NCBI GenBank assembly: GCA_025999315.1
Contig: BNXD01000009.1
Coordinates: forward strand, 1-40,710
DNA length: 40,710 nt
Direction of reading: 5' to 3'
Source of the DNA: Bacteroidia bacterium
GTDB taxonomy: Bacteria; Bacteroidota; Bacteroidia; Bacteroidales; Rikenellaceae
The notes below the pieces were generated by a model. The model worked only from the letters and a program-made list of their open reading frames with translations, was not told the origin of the DNA and did not search any database. Below are positions 8,639-17,582 of this stretch, in pieces (the stretch's first letter is position 1; each line of letters opens with the position of its first letter). The translations under genes were made by a program, and so were the position numbers.

Positions 8639-9928
8639 TTATCTTATCGCGGCAAAGCCCTGCTCGAAGTCCTCGATCAGGTCGTCGATATGTTCGACGC
8701 CGGTCGATATGCGCACCAGGGAGGGCGAGATGCCCGCGTCGAGCAACTCTTTCTCGCTGAGCTGCGAGTGGGTGGTGGATGCGGGGTGGGTGATCATGGT
8801 GCGCACGTCGCCCAGATTGGCCATGCAGGAGACCAGCGAGAGGTTCCCGGCGAACGTTGCCGCATCCTCCGCGCTGCCCTTGAGCGTAACCATGAACGCT
8901 CCGCCGAAGCCGTTGCGCAGGTACTTTTGGGCGTTGGCATGCCAGCGGCTGCTCTCCAGGCCGGGATAGTCGACCCGCGCCACCATCGGATGAGCCTCGA
9001 ACCAGCGCGCCAGCGCCAGCGAGGTGTCGATCTGACGCTGGACCCTGAGCGAGAGGGTCTCCAGCCCCTGGATCATGATCCACGAGTTGAAGGGCGAGAT
9101 GTTGGCGCCAAGGTCGCGCTGACCCTCCGCACGGCAGCGCAGGGCGAAGGCAACGGGGCCGAAAGTCTCCCAGAAGTTCAGCCCGTGATAGCTCTCCGAG
9201 GGGGATGCCAGCAGGGGAAACTTGCCGCTGCTGCCCCAGTCCATCCTGCCGGCGTCGACGATGACCCCGCCCATGACGGTAGCGTGGCCGCAGATCCATT
9301 TGGTGGCCGACTCGACGAGTATGTCGGCGCCGAAGTCGATCGGGCGACAGACATAACCCGCGCAGCCGAAGGTGTTGTCGACCACCAGCGGGATCGAGTA
9401 GGCGTGAGCCAGCTCGGCGAGAGCCTCGAAATCGGGCACCGACAGGTTGGCGTTGCTGATCGCCTCGACATATATGGCCTTGGTGTTGTGATCGATCAGC
9501 ATCTCAAAGTCCTCGGGGTCGATGCCGTTGCTGAAACGGCACTCGATGCCCATGTTGGCGAGCGAGTTGCTGAACTGGTTGAAACTGCCGCCATAGAGCC
9601 ACGGACTGCTGACCATGTTGTCGCCGCTGCGCAACAGCGAGGTGAGAGCCACCAACTGTGCCCCGTGTCCCGAAGCCGCCGCCACAGCTGCCGCCGCTCC
9701 TTCGAGCGTTGCCACCCGCTGCTCGAAGACATCCGTGGTGGGGTTCATCAGGCGCGTATATATGTTGCCGACCTCCTTGAGGGCAAAGAGGTTGGCCGCG
9801 TGTTCGGCGCTTTTGAAATGATATGATGTGGTCTGATACAGCGGAACGGTGCACGACAGCGTCGTCGGATCGACCTGCTGTCCGGCGTGCACCTGCAGCG
9901 TCTCGTAACGATAGTTTCGCTCTTTCAT
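8639..9928 (-). CDS. metY: O-acetylhomoserine sulfhydrylase
   Basis: A 429-aa PLP enzyme of the Cys/Met metabolism family that makes homocysteine from O-acetylhomoserine and sulfide. Hallmarks are YETLQVHAGQ, IYTRLMNPTTDVFEQRVA, AAASGHGAQ, the VDNTFGCAGYVCRPIDFGAD block, and SATKWICGHATVMGG with PLP lysine K210. The C-terminus carries IDDLIEDFEQG. The next gene, metX, supplies its substrate. The longer in-frame ATG at 9952 is rejected because a -7 promoter box (TATCTTTG) covers 9957-9950, overlapping that ATG; the ATG at 9928 leaves a short leader of the kind seen elsewhere in this window. It is the first gene of the metY-metX-purD unit. Confidence 0.95.
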   Translation of the reverse strand: MKERNYRYETLQVHAGQQVDPTTLSCTVPLYQTTSYHFKSAEHAANLFALKEVGNIYTRLMNPTTDVFEQRVATLEGAAAAVAAASGHGAQLVALTSLLRSGDNMVSSPWLYGGSFNQFSNSLANMGIECRFSNGIDPEDFEMLIDHNTKAIYVEAISNANLSVPDFEALAELAHAYSIPLVVDNTFGCAGYVCRPIDFGADILVESATKWICGHATVMGGVIVDAGRMDWGSSGKFPLLASPSESYHGLNFWETFGPVAFALRCRAEGQRDLGANISPFNSWIMIQGLETLSLRVQRQIDTSLALARWFEAHPMVARVDYPGLESSRWHANAQKYLRNGFGGAFMVTLKGSAEDAATFAGNLSLVSCMANLGDVRTMITHPASTTHSQLSEKELLDAGISPSLVRISTGVEHIDDLIEDFEQGFAAIR

Positions 9929-9949
9929 GGCGGTAAGATGTGATTGGCA

Positions 9950-9957
9950 CAAAGATA
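9950..9957 (-). promoter_or_regulatory. -7 box for metY-metX-purD
   Basis: TATCTTTG on the minus strand matches TAnnTTTG, 22 bases before the metY ATG at 9928. It overlaps the alternative upstream ATG (9952), so it decides the start. No convincing -33 element is seen. Confidence 0.55.
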
Positions 9958-10299
9958 GTGAAACTTTCCGAGATTTTGTTGTTTTGGGCGGAAATAGCTA
10001 AGTGGCTGTGTTGCAGTATATGACGTGGCAAGACTCGTGGTTTTGCCTTGGTTGTTGGAGATGGTTTAGTCGGATTTGGAGTTGTGGCATTTGTGCGAAA
10101 GCGTAACATAGCGCATTGGCCGGAAGCATGGCATAAGGCCATGCAAAAACCTCGATAATCCGCTCTGAGCGGCTGCAAAGATAGACTTTCCCGGGGGATA
10201 TTTTGAGAGGCTGGCGACAAATCCGCCTTTTCGGGCTCTATTTCCCGCCGGACGACCGTTTTGCGTTTTTCAAATAACTCTTTTTGAGGCGATTTTGCC
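9958..10299 (-). other. gene-free leader region of metY with second promoter-like box and hairpin
   Basis: No gene is supported. A second TATCTTTG lies on the minus strand at 10183-10176. Downstream of it is a 7-bp hairpin (gcatggc and gccatgc, about 10126-10144). Transcription from that box would give a long metY leader of roughly 240 bases. I looked for SAM-I and SAM-II riboswitch landmarks and could not match them. A 22-codon minus-strand mini-ORF begins at the hairpin, but I do not claim it. Confidence 0.4.
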
Positions 10300-10661
10300 G
10301 CATGACATGTTATGAGTTCGACTTTTATGTCGTGTCATCATGAGCGGAGTTTTTTCATGTCACCCCGAGCGGAACGAAGTGAAGTCGAAGGGTCTCAGCA
10401 GACCGCTGAATCGGTCATTTTGAGATGCTTCGACTTCGCTCCATTTCATTCCGCTACGCTCAGCATGACATGTTATGAGTTCGACTTTTATGTCGTGTCA
10501 TCATGAGCGGAGTTTTTTCATGTCACCCCGAGCGGAACGGAGTGAAGTCGAAGGGTCTCAGCAAGACCGCTGAATCGGTCATTTTGAGATGCTTCGACTT
10601 CACTCCATTTCATTCCGCTACGCTCAGCATGACATGTTATGAGTTCGACTTTTATGTCGTG
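10300..10661. repeat. tandem direct repeat, unit 163/164 bp, 2.2 copies
   Basis: Copy 1 (10300-10462) and copy 2 (10463-10626) are nearly identical, differing by an inserted A (gcagaccgc against gcaagaccgc) and a few substitutions. A third copy is cut off after about 35 bases (10627-10661). Each unit contains the arms ccgagcggaac...gtcgaagggtctca and tgagatgcttcgactt...cgctcagcatgac, so each can fold into a long imperfect hairpin. It belongs to the same repeat family as 14559-14762 and 16984-17463. The two ORFs inside it are translated repeats, not genes. Confidence 0.9.
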
Positions 10662-10690
10662 CACCATGAACAGAGTTTTGTTCAAGGTGC
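10661..10690 (-). terminator. dyad downstream of GH20 gene
   Basis: gcaccatgaaca and tgttcaaggtgc form a 12-bp stem with one mismatch and a 6-base loop, 82 bases past the GH20 stop. It may end the GH35-GH20 transcript. There is no strong T-run, so confidence is modest. Confidence 0.45.
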
Positions 10691-10772
10691 ATGACACAAA
10701 ATCGGCGGCACTATAAGATATTGACAATCAAAACATAAAATCCAACTGTCAATTCACAGGATACATGTTGTC

Positions 10773-12428
10773 TTACGGTTGTTTTCTCTCCTCTTTGAGG
10801 AACGAGGTGTTGTAAGTGATGCCCATTGCGTCGTAACGCTTCATCAAGTCGAGCAGTCGCGCCTGAAAGCAGTCGTAGTTTTTCAGCGCGAGCGGCGTCC
10901 ACCCCACTTCGGCCACTGCTGCCCCGCGAGGGAAAGCCATGTAGAGCATGTTGTCGAAAGTCAACTGATACTCCGTCCAGATATTGCCCTGCACACCGAG
11001 TATGTACTTCGCCTGGTCGGCTGTCAGCTCCTGCGGCACGGGGTTGTAGTCATAGACGGTCCAAATTGGTATATAGCCGCCGATAGTGTAAGGCTCGGTC
11101 TTGGGATCGGCCTGATAATAGTCGAGATACATGTGCGTGTATGGGGTCATGATCGCGCCGTGATGCTGTTTTGCGGCGGCGATGCCACCCTCGGTGCCGC
11201 GCCACGACATGACGGTGGCGTTGGGCGCCAATCCCCCTTCGAGTATCTCGTCCCAGCCGATTATCCGTTTGCCTTTGGTGGAGAGGAACTTCTCGATGCG
11301 GGTGATGAACCACGATTGCAGTTCGTGTTCGTCTTTCAGTCCGAGGCTCTTTATTCGCTCCTGACAGACATGGCAGCGCGACCAGCGCAGTTTTGGCGCT
11401 TCGTCGCCGCCGATATGGATATATTCCGATGGAAAGAGCGCGGCCACTTCGGTCAGTATATCCTCGAGGAAGGCGAATGTCTCCTCGCGCGTGCAGAATA
11501 TGTCTTCGAGCACGCCCCAGCAGCCCTCCACCTCGAACGGTCCGCCGCTACACGAAAGTTCGGGATGGGCCGACAGCGCCGCTTTGGCATGGCCGGGCAT
11601 CTCGACCTCCGGAATCACCGTTACGAAACGGTCGGCGGCATATGCCAACACCTGGCGCACGTCGTCCTGCGTGTAGAATCCACTGTGGGACTTGGTCATC
11701 CACACTCTCTCGCGCTTGCCGTCCTGTTCAACGCCGAACTGTTCGCGGGTGCGGACCGAGCCGATGGCGGTCAGTTCGGGATATTTTTTAATCTCGATGC
11801 GCCATCCCTGGTCGTCGGTCAGATGCCAGTGGAAGCGATTGAGTTTGTGAAAGGCCAACAAGTCGATAAAGCGTATCACATCTTCCTTCGAGGCGAAGTG
11901 GCGGCACACGTCGAGGTGCAGCCCGCGGTAGTCGAAGCGTGGCGCATCGTCGATCTCCACGCATGGGATACTCCACCGCACACCCTGCGTCGGCTGTCGG
12001 TTCTCGATCTGAGGCGGTAACAGCTGACGTAGCGTCTGGGTGGCATTGAATATGCCGTGCGGCGTGCGCGCCTCGATGCGGATGCGTTTCTTCTCCACGG
12101 TCAGACGATAAGCTTCGTCGCCGGCAAATTTGGGGTTGATTGCGCAGTAGATCGTGTTGTCGGCCGCCTTACCGGCAACCACCGGCAACGAGAAGCCCGC
12201 CGCTTTGAGCAGCATGCCGTTCAGCACGGCCACCGAGCGTTGCAGCTCGGCGTCGGAAGACGAAAGAACTATCCGCGTCTTTGGTCCTACCGTGAACTCT
12301 CCCTCATGCGCAACGCACGAAACAGGCTGCGGAATGATATTCACTTGCTGCGCGCTACTCTCCGCCCTGCATACTCCGATAGCCAGTACAAGGGCCGCCG
12401 AGAGCATAAATTCTGTTTTTTTTGTCAT
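10773..12428 (-). CDS. GH20 beta-N-acetylhexosaminidase
   Basis: A 551-aa secreted glycosidase that releases terminal beta-GlcNAc/GalNAc by substrate-assisted catalysis. An N-terminal signal peptide is followed by the GH20b domain (VNIIPQPVSC to about residue 150). The catalytic TIM barrel runs from YRGLHLDVCRHF (168-178), with WHLTDDQGWRIEI and VIPEVEMPGHAKAAL. The catalytic pair D342-E343 lies in YIHIGGDEAPK, followed by a substrate-binding region with TVMSWRGTEGG. A Cys at position 20 could hint at a lipoprotein, but the -1 residue is Val, so cleavage near SSA is as likely. It lies 15 bases after GH35, in one operon. In N-glycan use it would remove antennary GlcNAc after galactose removal. 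Confidence 0.95.
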   Translation of the reverse strand: MTKKTEFMLSAALVLAIGVCRAESSAQQVNIIPQPVSCVAHEGEFTVGPKTRIVLSSSDAELQRSVAVLNGMLLKAAGFSLPVVAGKAADNTIYCAINPKFAGDEAYRLTVEKKRIRIEARTPHGIFNATQTLRQLLPPQIENRQPTQGVRWSIPCVEIDDAPRFDYRGLHLDVCRHFASKEDVIRFIDLLAFHKLNRFHWHLTDDQGWRIEIKKYPELTAIGSVRTREQFGVEQDGKRERVWMTKSHSGFYTQDDVRQVLAYAADRFVTVIPEVEMPGHAKAALSAHPELSCSGGPFEVEGCWGVLEDIFCTREETFAFLEDILTEVAALFPSEYIHIGGDEAPKLRWSRCHVCQERIKSLGLKDEHELQSWFITRIEKFLSTKGKRIIGWDEILEGGLAPNATVMSWRGTEGGIAAAKQHHGAIMTPYTHMYLDYYQADPKTEPYTIGGYIPIWTVYDYNPVPQELTADQAKYILGVQGNIWTEYQLTFDNMLYMAFPRGAAVAEVGWTPLALKNYDCFQARLLDLMKRYDAMGITYNTSFLKEERKQP

Positions 12429-12443
12429 ATCCTAGTTATTTTT

Positions 12444-14333
12444 TTATGAATGGTTTTTCAGTTTGCGCAACTCCGGCGTTTTGGTCGAGACTATCTGCGT
12501 GCGCACCTCGGGCAGGGTCTGCTCAAAAACGACGATCCGGTTCTCGCCCCGCCGTAGCCATACCCCCGGCATATAGAGGGTCTGTTGCGGGCCGACGCTC
12601 CAATAACGACCGAGATTATGACCGTTGACAAAGACGACGCCCTTGCCCCACGACGACATGTCGAAGAATGTGTCGCCGACCTCGGAGAGGGTAAACGTCC
12701 CCTCGTAGAGCAGCGGACGACCGGCAAGATCGCCCGCCTGCGCCACAGGACGGATGTCTGCCGGAGAGATGACAGCGAAGTCCGGTTGAGTGTCCATCGG
12801 CATGCGGTACATCGTCCAGCCTTCGACCACGCTTTCGCCCAACTTGACCGGCGAGACTATCCCCTTGTTGTTTTGCGTGATTTGTGCGCCGTAGTTGATA
12901 CGCCCCATGTTCTCGACCAGCAGTTCGAGACTCGAATCGAACGGTATGTCCACATCGAGCGCATAACGGTTATAATAGCGGTTCAGCTCGCCTGCCGGAG
13001 CGTCGCCGACATACACGGTGGCATAGTCGCGCAATCCCTCCACGGAGAGAGTCCCTTTGGCCGGATGACGGAACTTGCAACCGTAGAGCACATAACCGTA
13101 TCCCTGCCCAAGCTGTTCAAAAGTCATCGGTTGCGCGGCGCTCTGTCCCTGCTGACGGCGGGCTACGGCGAGCAGGTCGGCCACGCGCGAAAGATCGATC
13201 GGCGGCAACTCGATCACAGCTATCGGATCCGGCACGCGAGGTATCCGGCTTTCGGTATAACGCTGAATCACGTTGCGTATCGAGTCGAACTTGGGCGTTG
13301 TCCATCCCGCCTCGGTGATCGGAGCGTCGTAATCGTAGCTCGTCAGATCGGGCTGGATGCCGTGGCGCTCGTCGTAGTTTGCCCCCGAGGTGAAGCCGAA
13401 GTTGGTGCCACCGTGAGCCATGAAGAAGTTGAACGACACCCCTGCGCGCAGATACTCCTCCGTCTTGCGCGCCACCTGCGAGGCGTCGACCGACGGGAAC
13501 GGCTCGGCCCAGTGCATCAGCCAGCCCGGATAGAACTCGGCCACCATGTAAGGCCCACTGCCGTCGTGCCACTTGTCCACCACCGCCTTGAGATTCTCAA
13601 CGTTGTCCTCGCCGTTGGCCGTCGGCAGCGCGCCCGGAGTCGAACCGCCTTCAAAGAGCCACGAGCCGTCCGAGGTGAACATCGCCACGTCGAATCCCGC
13701 CTCGACAAGCTGCCGTTTGATTTTGGCGTTATATGTGCGGTGACGTTCCTGTGGCACATCGGTGCGCTGGGCCACATACGAGCCGAATTCATTCTCTACC
13801 TGCACCATCACGATCGGCCCGCCGCGGGTGACTTGCAACTCGCCGATCTCGGCGTAGAGCCGCTCGATATAGCGTTTGGTGTGGGAGAGAAAGGGCTCGT
13901 TGTCGGCGCGCAGCTCCATGCCCGCCACATTTTGCAGCCACCACGGATAACCGCCGAACTCCCATTCGCCGCACACATACGGCCCCGGGCGCAGTATTAC
14001 ATGCAGTCCCTCCTCGCCGGCGATGCGGATATACCCGGCTATGTTTTTGTCCCCCTCGAAATCCCACACTCCGGGCTCTGGCTCGTGAATGTTCCAGAAG
14101 ACGTAGGTAGCCACGGTGTTTAGCCCCATCGCTTTGAGCATCTGCATCCGGTGCCGCCAATATTGGTGCGGTACCCGCGAATAGTGCATCTCGCCCGAAA
14201 TAATGCGCGTGGGGAGGCTGTCGTAGAAAAATTCTCCGTTGCGTACCTCGAAAGTGTGTTTAACAGGGGTTTTACTCTCGGAACAGGCCCACGTCATGAA
14301 TGCTAAAAAAACAATGGCAACAAATCTTTTCAT
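12444..14333 (-). CDS. GH35 beta-galactosidase, lipoprotein
   Basis: A 629-aa exo-beta-galactosidase, expected to strip terminal beta-Gal from complex N-glycan antennae. The start at 14333 gives a lipoprotein-like signal (MKRFVAIVFLAFMTWACSES, Cys17); a longer frame to 14429 would bury it. GH35 motifs are RIISGEMHYSRVP (43-55), VATYVFWNIHEPEPG, LRPGPYVCGEWEFGGYPWWL, acid/base E182 in VQVENEFGSY and nucleophile E266 in MVAEFYPGW. GGTNFGFTSGANY marks the active-site loop. The C-terminal part (about 400-620) has the beta-sandwich jelly-roll layout, with WGKGVVFVNGHNLGRYW near the end. It is followed at 15 bases by GH20. Its leader (14334-14558) shows no clear -7 box. Confidence 0.95.
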   Translation of the reverse strand: MKRFVAIVFLAFMTWACSESKTPVKHTFEVRNGEFFYDSLPTRIISGEMHYSRVPHQYWRHRMQMLKAMGLNTVATYVFWNIHEPEPGVWDFEGDKNIAGYIRIAGEEGLHVILRPGPYVCGEWEFGGYPWWLQNVAGMELRADNEPFLSHTKRYIERLYAEIGELQVTRGGPIVMVQVENEFGSYVAQRTDVPQERHRTYNAKIKRQLVEAGFDVAMFTSDGSWLFEGGSTPGALPTANGEDNVENLKAVVDKWHDGSGPYMVAEFYPGWLMHWAEPFPSVDASQVARKTEEYLRAGVSFNFFMAHGGTNFGFTSGANYDERHGIQPDLTSYDYDAPITEAGWTTPKFDSIRNVIQRYTESRIPRVPDPIAVIELPPIDLSRVADLLAVARRQQGQSAAQPMTFEQLGQGYGYVLYGCKFRHPAKGTLSVEGLRDYATVYVGDAPAGELNRYYNRYALDVDIPFDSSLELLVENMGRINYGAQITQNNKGIVSPVKLGESVVEGWTMYRMPMDTQPDFAVISPADIRPVAQAGDLAGRPLLYEGTFTLSEVGDTFFDMSSWGKGVVFVNGHNLGRYWSVGPQQTLYMPGVWLRRGENRIVVFEQTLPEVRTQIVSTKTPELRKLKNHS

Positions 14334-14558
14334 ACAATCCCGATAGTTTGAGCCTGTTAAAAATTTATTCATTAAAATTATTATGCGCCTTTTTCTCGCC
14401 TTTTTCTCCTCCTTGTTAGATAAAACCACGCCATGCTCCTCGGTGGCGAAGAAAAAGTCATCAGGCGATGAATCATGCGAATCAGCGGTTGTGGTTTATG
14501 TTTGGTTATAAGTGCCTTATCGCGTCATCAAATCTTAATTGCCATGTCGCTCTGTTTT
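14334..14558. other. AT-rich leader of the GH35-GH20 unit
   Basis: No gene is supported here. The stretch shows gcctttttctc in a short direct repeat near 14386-14407 but no convincing promoter match. The promoter of GH35-GH20 must lie here or in the repeat beyond. Confidence 0.4.
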
Positions 14559-14762
14559 TCATGTCGACCTGACCGAAGTGAATAATCTCAGCAAAGCACC
14601 ATGATAGTGTGAGATGCTTTGACTTCGCTCGGCAGGACATGCGGAGAATAGATGGTTGCCTTCGGCTTCCTCCTCGCAACTCGGCATAGCTCGAACAAGT
14701 TCGACTCTGCCCTCGCTCGCAGCGTCGGTCCGACTTCGCTCCACTCGGCATGACATATTATG
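14559..14762. repeat. compound interspersed repeat (inverted relative to 17111-17280)
   Basis: It contains gtcgacctgaccgaagtgaa, tgagatgctttgacttcgct and, near its right end, ccactcggcatgacatatta. The central block reads, on the opposite strand, ggaccgacgctgcgagcga, cttgttcgagctatgccgag and gcgaggaggaagccgaag. The same ordered blocks appear in the other orientation at 17111-17280. It is non-coding; the two minus-strand ORFs here are repeat translations. Confidence 0.8.
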
Positions 14763-14858
14763 TTTCAGCCCCTGATCCGCATGTATCATATATCTTTTTT
14801 GCGAATAATCTTTGAAACAAATCTTTCATATATATAACACCCGAAACGGACGATCCCC

Positions 14859-16721
14859 TTATTTTAACGGTGCAATTCCGGCCACGGCATAGCGGTTTGA
14901 GCTCTCGACAGCGGTCTCCACCGCCTCCAAACGAATATATCTTGCCGTTACGGGAGAGGCGAACTCTATCCGCTGCGCCACGGGATTATTGCGGATATTG
15001 TCGAAACGACCGCCCTCGACCACCATGCGCCAATTATGTCCGTCGTCGCTCGCCGATATGCTGTAACGGCTGACATTCGGAGCCTGCATGTCGTGCGCGG
15101 GCAGGTAACCGAGGCCGTAGAGCGTGTCGCGTCCGCCCATGTCGATCGTCAGCGGTTCGCCGAATGGCAGCAATGCCATTGTGGCCGGGTCGCCGTCCAG
15201 GATCGCTGCTCCATCCACTTTCGAGGTTACAACCCTCCATGCGGCAGGAGCAGCGGCCATGTTCGCACTCTCTGCGCTCTGTGCATCGGGTTCTGCCTGC
15301 GTGAAATAGAGCCCGACGCCGTTCAGCGCAGGGCAGGCCAGCGAGCGGAGAATATTGATTCGCAGTCGGTCGGTGGTTATGGTCGCAAAGCGCAGGATAC
15401 GCTTGTAGCCTATAGTCGTCCCCATGGCGAGCGGCTGCCATTCCCCGTCCAGGAAGTATTCGACCGAAAACTGCGCCACACGCTGTCCGAGAGGGATATA
15501 TTCCTGCAATACGAGTCTGTTGGCCTGCGCCGTCCGCGGCAAAACAATGGTCAGCGAGGCTTGGCAAACCCCGTCTGCCGCAGCCCAGTAGGCGTCGTAA
15601 TCGCCGTCGACGACGCGCGCAGCCTCGTAACCTTTCCCGCGCGTGGACGAGGCTGTTACGGAGGCTCCCCGGGTCAGGTTGTCGGCAAATGTGGCGTCGA
15701 GGACACGGCGCAACTCCACCAGGCGTGCAGAATCGGACGGATGGATACGCCCGCGCCGGTCGGCAGGCACGTTGAGCAGCAGGTTGGCGTTGCGGCCTAC
15801 GGATTTATAATATATGTCGAGCAGCGCGAAGAGCGGCTTGACCTGCATGTCGGTTGAAGGGCTGTAGAACCACCCCGGACGTATCGAAACGTCCACCTCG
15901 CCCGGAACCCACGCCTGCCCGTGCACATTGCCACAGTTGAGCGTATCGAGCGCCGGCGAGCCGTGCCCCGGAGCGAAGCCTGCCGTGTCGAGCCGCGACC
16001 AGTTGGTTTCGCCCGCAAATCCCCGCTCGTTGCCGATCCAGCGACATCCCGGCCCCACGTCGCTGAAAATTACTGCCTGCGGCTGTCGGGTATGGACGCT
16101 CTTGTGGAACAGCGGCCAGTGGTACTCCTGCCGCTTGCCGTTTGGCCCTTCGCCGCACGCCCCGTCGAACCACTGCTCGAACACCTCGCCATAGCTCGAC
16201 AGCACTTCGTCGAGCGTGTTGGCAAAGACAGTGTTATACTCCGGCGTACCGTAAGCGGGGTGGTTCTGGTCCCACGGCGAGAGGTAGACCCCGAATTTCA
16301 ATCCATATTCACGGCAGGCGTCGGACAACTCGCGCAGAACGTCACCGCGTCCGTCGCGCCAGGGGCTCTCGCGCACTGTGTGTGTGCTGAACCTGCTTGG
16401 CCACAGACAGAATCCGTCGTGGTGCTTGGCCGTTATGATGATGCCTTTCATTCCGGCAGCCGAGGCCGTGGCCGCCCATTGACGGCAGTCGAGTTCGGAA
16501 GGGTTGAACACCGAGGGGTCTTCGCGTCCATCGCCCCATTCGACGTCGGTGAAGGTATTCGGTCCGAAGTGAACGAACATGTAATACTCCATCTTCTGCC
16601 ATTCGAGCTGCGCGGCAGTCGGCGTCGGGCCATATGGAGACGGAGGAACGGGGTTGCATCCGAATGTAATAAAAGTCGCAAAAGCGACAGACATTACTGT
16701 TGCGATAGTCGTTTTGGCCAT
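14859..16721 (-). CDS. GH29 alpha-L-fucosidase with C-terminal binding modules, lipoprotein
   Basis: A 620-aa retaining fucosidase. The start at 16721 gives a lipoprotein signal ending in FITFGC (Cys22) and sits 21 bases after a -7 box; the longer frame to 16796 starts upstream of that box. The GH29 catalytic domain covers about residues 35-345: YYMFVHFGPNTFTDVEWG, IIITAKHHDGFCLWPS, YLSPWDQNHPAYG and the nucleophile D186 in FEQWFDGACGEG. The overall pattern is more like subfamily B (alpha-1,3/1,4) than A; this is inference. The tail has two beta-sandwich segments resembling F5/8-type modules (ARVVDGDYDAYWAA near 390 and ILDGDPATMALLPF near 520). It is an isolated gene bracketed by repeats. 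Confidence 0.92.
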   Translation of the reverse strand: MAKTTIATVMSVAFATFITFGCNPVPPSPYGPTPTAAQLEWQKMEYYMFVHFGPNTFTDVEWGDGREDPSVFNPSELDCRQWAATASAAGMKGIIITAKHHDGFCLWPSRFSTHTVRESPWRDGRGDVLRELSDACREYGLKFGVYLSPWDQNHPAYGTPEYNTVFANTLDEVLSSYGEVFEQWFDGACGEGPNGKRQEYHWPLFHKSVHTRQPQAVIFSDVGPGCRWIGNERGFAGETNWSRLDTAGFAPGHGSPALDTLNCGNVHGQAWVPGEVDVSIRPGWFYSPSTDMQVKPLFALLDIYYKSVGRNANLLLNVPADRRGRIHPSDSARLVELRRVLDATFADNLTRGASVTASSTRGKGYEAARVVDGDYDAYWAAADGVCQASLTIVLPRTAQANRLVLQEYIPLGQRVAQFSVEYFLDGEWQPLAMGTTIGYKRILRFATITTDRLRINILRSLACPALNGVGLYFTQAEPDAQSAESANMAAAPAAWRVVTSKVDGAAILDGDPATMALLPFGEPLTIDMGGRDTLYGLGYLPAHDMQAPNVSRYSISASDDGHNWRMVVEGGRFDNIRNNPVAQRIEFASPVTARYIRLEAVETAVESSNRYAVAGIAPLK

Positions 16722-16741
16722 TTCCGTAAATGTTTTGTCTA

Positions 16742-16749
16742 CAAAAATA
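16742..16749 (-). promoter_or_regulatory. -7 box for the GH29 gene
   Basis: TATTTTTG on the minus strand matches TAnnTTTG and lies 20 bases before the chosen ATG at 16721. It lies inside the longer possible reading frame and so argues for the shorter start. Confidence 0.5.
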
Positions 16750-16983
16750 CATTTTAGTCTTGAATTTTTTGCCGATAATATTTTTTTTTGGTTCAAGACC
16801 AGTCAGGTAATGTTTGTCATTGCTTAATTAACGTGAATCCTGTGAATTATAATTGCTTTAATATCAAGTAGATGGTTGGGTTTCTTGGTGTCTTTGGGTT
16901 GTCGAGACAAAAGATATTACTCCCAAAACTGCCGCTATGATTGCCGAAGACAAAGTTATGCTAAGAAGTAGTTGAAACTCGAA

Positions 16984-17463
16984 ATGTCATGCTGACTCTA
17001 CCTCGCATGTCATGCTGAGCGCAGTCGAAGCATCTCACGCATAATGTTTTTCCGAGACCCTTCGACTTCGCTCAGGGTGACATTAGAGATAAAAGAGATT
17101 GAAATATAATATGTCATGCTGAGCGAGGCCGGACCGACGTTGCGAGCGAAGGCGGAGCCGAACCGAACCGAACCGGACTTGTTCGAGCTGTGCCGGGTCG
17201 CGAGGAGCAAGCCGAAAGCCGAAAACCACCATCTCTACCCCGCATGTCATGCTGAGCGCAGTCGAAGCATCTCAAGATGATTGATTTAACAGCATTGCCG
17301 AGACCCTTCGACTACACTTTGTTCCGCTCAGGGTGACATTAAAGATAAAAGAGATTGAAATGTAGTATGTCATGCTGAGCGAAGTCGAAGCATCTCAAGA
17401 TGATTGATTTAACAGCATTGCCGAGACCCTTCGACTACACTTTGTTCCGCTCAGGGTGACATG
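16984..17463. repeat. cluster of interspersed 'atgtcatgctgagcg' repeats
   Basis: Copies of atgtcatgctgagcg begin at 17007, 17111, 17244 and 17367, with a clipped copy at 16984. Most are followed by cagtcgaagcatctca and, 70-100 bases later, by the inverted partner cccttcgactt...gctcagggtgacat, so each unit can form a hairpin. The units at 17244 and 17367 are near-identical direct repeats with a 123-bp period. The unit at 17111 carries a GC-rich insert shared with 14640-14755 in reverse orientation. Confidence 0.88.
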
Positions 17464-17582
17464 AGAAACAGAGAATAGTACATCGAATAATACGTATTTT
17501 CTTTCGTGCGAAGATTTCGGAAGCCCCAAAGGCGGCTGAATTTACGGGACCGAACCGGGGCACGATAAACAACATTTACAAC

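Noticed and set aside
9958..10299. SAM riboswitch upstream of metY
   Set aside because: I searched both strands by eye for SAM-I and SAM-II conserved cores and could not align them; only a simple hairpin is visible.
10312..10694. Two similar ORFs of 64 and 63 aa
   Set aside because: They are the same 163-bp non-coding repeat translated twice.
16984..17463. CRISPR array
   Set aside because: Repeat spacing is 104-133 bp and irregular, the units are internally palindromic and the intervals are themselves repeated rather than unique spacers.
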